Source of the DNA: Phragmitibacter flavus
GTDB lineage: Bacteria; Verrucomicrobiota; Verrucomicrobiia; Verrucomicrobiales; Verrucomicrobiaceae
Assembly (NCBI RefSeq): GCF_005780165.1
Contig: NZ_VAUV01000018.1
Location: 41,361-105,360, forward strand
Direction: 5' to 3'
DNA length: 64,000 nt
Shown here: positions 61,701 to 64,000 of the stretch, piece by piece
Layout of the letters: each line of letters begins with the position of its first letter
Numbering within the stretch: the first letter of the stretch is position 1
Translations under genes and position numbers: made by a program
The notes under the pieces: model-generated
Told to the model about the DNA's origin: nothing
Database searches by the model: none
Seen by the model: only the letters and a program-made list of their open reading frames with translations

Positions 61701-64000
61701 CGCCGCCATCCTTCTCAACAGCGCCAATGGTGCCGCCAACGCCCAACCCACCCTCAATCGCGGCCTCTGGATTCGCAACAACGTCAGCAGCGCGGCAGTC
61801 AATGAAATTGTCGGCCAGGTCACCCTGCAGGCCGGATCCAACTACATGCTGGCCGAAGCCACCGGCGGCAATACCAGCACCACCACCACCCTCACCATGG
61901 CCGGATTGACCCGTGAAAACAACAGCACCCTGTCCATGCGCGGCACCCGACTCGGCACCAATGCCACCAACATCCAGCGCTCCGCCATCGCCATCACCAC
62001 CACCGGCAACGCCGACGAAACCTTCGGCAACCTGTTCCGCGTGGGCGGCACCTTTGCCAATGGAGCCACCGCCGCCAACACCCAGGCCCTCTCCGGCACC
62101 GCCACCAACATCTCCATCGTCCCCTGGGTCATCGGAGAAGTCTTCGGCAGCACCCAACCCACCGACCGGCAATCTCCCGGCAACAGCTTCGTCACCTACA
62201 ACGCCAGTTGGGGTAGTGCCGGCAACCTCGGCTTCCGTCCCCTCCACCTTACCAACGAATACATCAACTACGGCACCGCCGCCAGCGATGGCACCCAAAA
62301 CGTCCGCAGTTCACTCACGTCCGACACCAGCGTTCTCGCCGGTAAGTCCATCAACACCCTCATCATCAACAATGCCAACACCAACGCCACCGCCATCAGC
62401 TACACCCTCACCGCCGCTGGCAACAACACCCTCAACCTGACCACCGGCGCCATCCTTTTCACCGCCGTCGGCGACGTCAATGCCGAGGGCGGAGCCACTT
62501 CCATCGCTACCGCCAGCCAGGGTGGCATCATCCTCAATGCCGGACAAATCACCACCAGCAGCAGCGAATACCTCATGTTCGCCAACAACATTTCCACCGC
62601 AGGCACTACCATCAACGCCAGCCTCACCACCGCCGCTGCCTTCACCAAATCCGGCATCGGCCTCCTCACCCTCACCGGCAACAACACCGCCCTCACCAGC
62701 ATCACCCTCAACGAAGGCACCCTGCGCATCAACGACCTCGACAACATCGGCGGCGACACCGGCACCATCACCTTCGCCGGCGGCACCCTCGACCTCAGCA
62801 GCAACTACACCGCCACCGACCACCTCACCAGCCGCACCATCAACGTCATCGCCGGCAACGACGGTCGGCTCTACATCACCAACGGCAAGGACATCCAGAC
62901 CGGCACCATCAACGCCACCGACGCCACCTTCATCAAGGGCGGTGCCGGCATCCTGCGCCTCACCGGCGGTGCCGTCGTCAACGCCGACCGATTCATCGTC
63001 GAACACCATCAGGAAACCAACGCCAACCCAGGCGTCAATCCACAACTCGTCCTGGACAATGCCGACGGCGTAAACGCCATCAACGCTGACCTCCAAATCG
63101 GCAGCGGCCTCAGCAACACCGGCACCAACGGCACTGCCGTCGTCCACCTCCAGTCCAACGAACAAATCGTCGACACCGCCGTTGTCAGCTTCAACGCCAC
63201 CAGCAACCTCTTCGGTTACCTCACCCTTTTCGGTCACACGGAAACCATTGCCGGCATCGTCGCTGCTGACACCAGTTCCGCCACCGCCGGCGGCGCTGCC
63301 ATTCAAAATTCCCAAGATGCCTCCAACACCCCCGGCAGCGCCGTCGGTCGCCTCATCCTCGCCGGCAGCGACTACTACTACTACGGCGGTCGCATTCGCG
63401 ATTTCGCATCCGGCACCACCGCCAGCCAGGGCTCCATAGGCATCAGCAAAATTGGCTCCGGAACCCAAACCCTCGCCGGTGCCTTGATCACCTACACCGG
63501 CACCACCATCGTCGACGCCGGCCTGCTCCGCCTGCGCGACACCACCGCCTTCAACAGCGCCATCACCAACAACGCCACCGTCGAAATCGAACGCACCAAC
63601 GCCACGGCCTGGACCTACAACCAAATCATCTCAGGCACCGGCAACCTGCGCAAAACCGGCACCGGCACCGGCACCACCACCCTCGCCGCCGCCAGCACCT
63701 ACTCCGGCGTCACCGACATCGACGCCGGCACCCTCACCCTCGCAGCCGCCGGCTCGATCAACAACTCCAGCGCCATCAACATCAAACACGGTGCCACCCT
63801 CGACGTCTCCGCCAAAGGCGCAGCCGGCTACGACTACGGCCACCTCCTCACCGGCGGCGGCACCGTCACCGGCAATATCAACCTCATCAGCGGCGGCTCC
63901 CTCCGCCCCGGTGCCAGCACCAACCCCACCGCTGCCGCCACCACCGGCGACCAGCTCGGTGCCCTCAACATCACCGGCAACCTCGGCCTCACCGGCGGCT
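58792..64000 (+). CDS. Third giant beta-strand-repeat protein, 3' end outside window
   Basis: At least 1736 aa from ATG 58792 (MASHPYLNRILKLAATGLMAMS, signal ending ILAQ before ERLYWDGATGATWNDANNW); no stop before the window end. It has the same architecture as the previous protein: autotransporter-associated repeats (GVGTLTINGDLNYTQVG; GNGTLTLSGTTSFTGNTTISAG; GIGLLTLTGNNTALTSITLNEG), shared blocks such as GFTGTSDYMNVNTLRI and LVTHHGTQEFEISSDLQ, and near the window edge the same YDYGHLLTGGGTVTGNINLISGG segment. By comparison it should end 164 or so codons later with PEP-CTERM; this is a prediction. The gap to the previous gene is 46 nt, so the three form a tandem array. Confidence 0.87.
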   Translation, partial: MASHPYLNRILKLAATGLMAMSINTGILAQERLYWDGATGATWNDANNWIFFNLSSSVITPGTIPGPEDIPYFDNFGPGDTIGTLGANQSVLGLFFEDLTDPFTIGDLAESFTLSIGTSGIVIGDSGFGSTPVTTAAATINSNLDLTAPQIWANQSATTFTAAGNLTLGANLTLTDDPLGSNNSNGTFNLGSTGKTITNSGGDRTLTVQDTGALVETTIESDIHLTESTTTGRRFTIDTSAGSHVVINGDILNGGVGAAASSFTKTGVGTLTINGDLNYTQVGTAGGTSSGTVITGGGTSTTNINGNINNGAQTWTITGGAGTVLNLASENVTSTGTWVVGTSTQLNFLRNGTTNVTMGGWDLRAGSLTQISTATTLTGNTGVWTVNDSTVEIDGTLNNLTTGTWSLTGTNAAVNINNAATFTTGSWTINQGSVNWTGSGTANFAAAATINLGSTSSDTLASINLSPAAILNLGGNISSRRGSNSLLIDGGTLNLNATRTITVQDNAAVDEDLIITSTITNGSAASGITKAGNGTLTLSGTTSFTGNTTISAGRLLLDYTTQNNSKISSTGTLTLGNGDLELRGHATDATSQTTSSVILTGSGANEIVLTPGAAPLVLNIGDISGGNNTHSLRFVLPTNTTVNTSTAATNFLGAWATMNDGTTDYYAAVGSGKIIAAQATAADNVAQIWAPTLLDQNITDVAGFTGTSDYMNVNTLRISAGNNLNVIENLNLQSGGLLITSDSTATGIHGGTITSSVNSLLVTHHGTQEFEISSDLQRFNDSHGGGLTINTTGDGTLVLSGHNITGFSGNPNVASGLINILDGTLAVAGGNAISDNTTVSLNSPYSTFRIDDNEAIGNLLATGGIVDLQSNDLTVRLSTNQSFGGTFIGDAESTLIKSNMVVATSSGVANNLNISTSNDAFFGAIEVDGGLFHLTGSGSFNNVSSITLNKWGSLLLDSFSSATSTRINNNAAILLNSANGAANAQPTLNRGLWIRNNVSSAAVNEIVGQVTLQAGSNYMLAEATGGNTSTTTTLTMAGLTRENNSTLSMRGTRLGTNATNIQRSAIAITTTGNADETFGNLFRVGGTFANGATAANTQALSGTATNISIVPWVIGEVFGSTQPTDRQSPGNSFVTYNASWGSAGNLGFRPLHLTNEYINYGTAASDGTQNVRSSLTSDTSVLAGKSINTLIINNANTNATAISYTLTAAGNNTLNLTTGAILFTAVGDVNAEGGATSIATASQGGIILNAGQITTSSSEYLMFANNISTAGTTINASLTTAAAFTKSGIGLLTLTGNNTALTSITLNEGTLRINDLDNIGGDTGTITFAGGTLDLSSNYTATDHLTSRTINVIAGNDGRLYITNGKDIQTGTINATDATFIKGGAGILRLTGGAVVNADRFIVEHHQETNANPGVNPQLVLDNADGVNAINADLQIGSGLSNTGTNGTAVVHLQSNEQIVDTAVVSFNATSNLFGYLTLFGHTETIAGIVAADTSSATAGGAAIQNSQDASNTPGSAVGRLILAGSDYYYYGGRIRDFASGTTASQGSIGISKIGSGTQTLAGALITYTGTTIVDAGLLRLRDTTAFNSAITNNATVEIERTNATAWTYNQIISGTGNLRKTGTGTGTTTLAAASTYSGVTDIDAGTLTLAAAGSINNSSAINIKHGATLDVSAKGAAGYDYGHLLTGGGTVTGNINLISGGSLRPGASTNPTAAATTGDQLGALNITGNLGLTGG

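Noticed and set aside
47504..64000. CRISPR-like or tandem DNA repeat array
   Set aside because: The repetition is of coding beta-strand units with variable sequence in one open frame, not of identical repeats with spacers.

Overview
The window comes from a member of the Verrucomicrobiota. The diagnostic content is a complete four-gene 'Verru_Chthon cassette' (proteins D, B, C and A, 42175-47484), giant autotransporter-associated beta-strand-repeat proteins, at least two of them with PEP-CTERM anchors, a Delta-60-repeat protein with the C-terminal layout common in this phylum, an ECF sigma factor with a huge membrane-tethered extension, and start codons almost devoid of Shine-Dalgarno sequences. 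No rRNA, tRNA, CRISPR array, phage or insertion-sequence transposase was seen.

Left part (1-19.8 kb). The window opens inside a zeta-toxin/COG4185-type kinase gene broken by a 79-nt hairpin-rich insertion. Two secreted paralogue-like proteins of unknown function follow on the minus strand, then a 1.8-kaa Delta-60/fibronectin-III surface protein. A Fur-family regulator and catalase-peroxidase KatG form a minus-strand oxidative-stress pair with a good intrinsic terminator. Next come a dienelactone-hydrolase-family protein, the sigma factor with the long C-terminal extension, and a set of small metabolic or stress genes: SRPBCC, pyridoxamine-phosphate-oxidase-like, O-methyltransferase, DUF72, and an orphan ParA/MinD-type ATPase.

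Housekeeping core (19.8-32 kb). gyrB-gyrA lie on the minus strand. A dihydrolipoamide-dehydrogenase-like flavoprotein, a bactofilin with a neighbouring zinc-ribbon bactofilin, and nadA are on the plus strand. The NAD(P)HX repair enzyme (NnrE-NnrD fusion) and a secreted N-acetylmuramoyl-L-alanine amidase are on the minus strand. A perfect intrinsic terminator separates the amidase from an upstream pseudopilin-like gene.

Envelope and secretion region (32-64 kb). A pseudopilin and an ECF sigma factor are followed by a complete tripartite efflux operon (TolC-like lipoprotein, HlyD/MacA-like adaptor, ABC ATPase, MacB-like permease). An ECF sigma factor is translationally coupled to a FecR-LamG membrane protein, and this pair is divergent from the cassette. 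The cassette genes D-B-C-A overlap or nearly touch, and only 19 nt separate A from the first of three tandem genes of 5.2 kb or more for beta-strand-repeat surface proteins. The third gene runs off the window. Genes two and three have nearly identical ends and diverged middles. The most interesting hypothesis is that regulator, pseudopilin-like machine and giant surface proteins form one assembly or secretion system.
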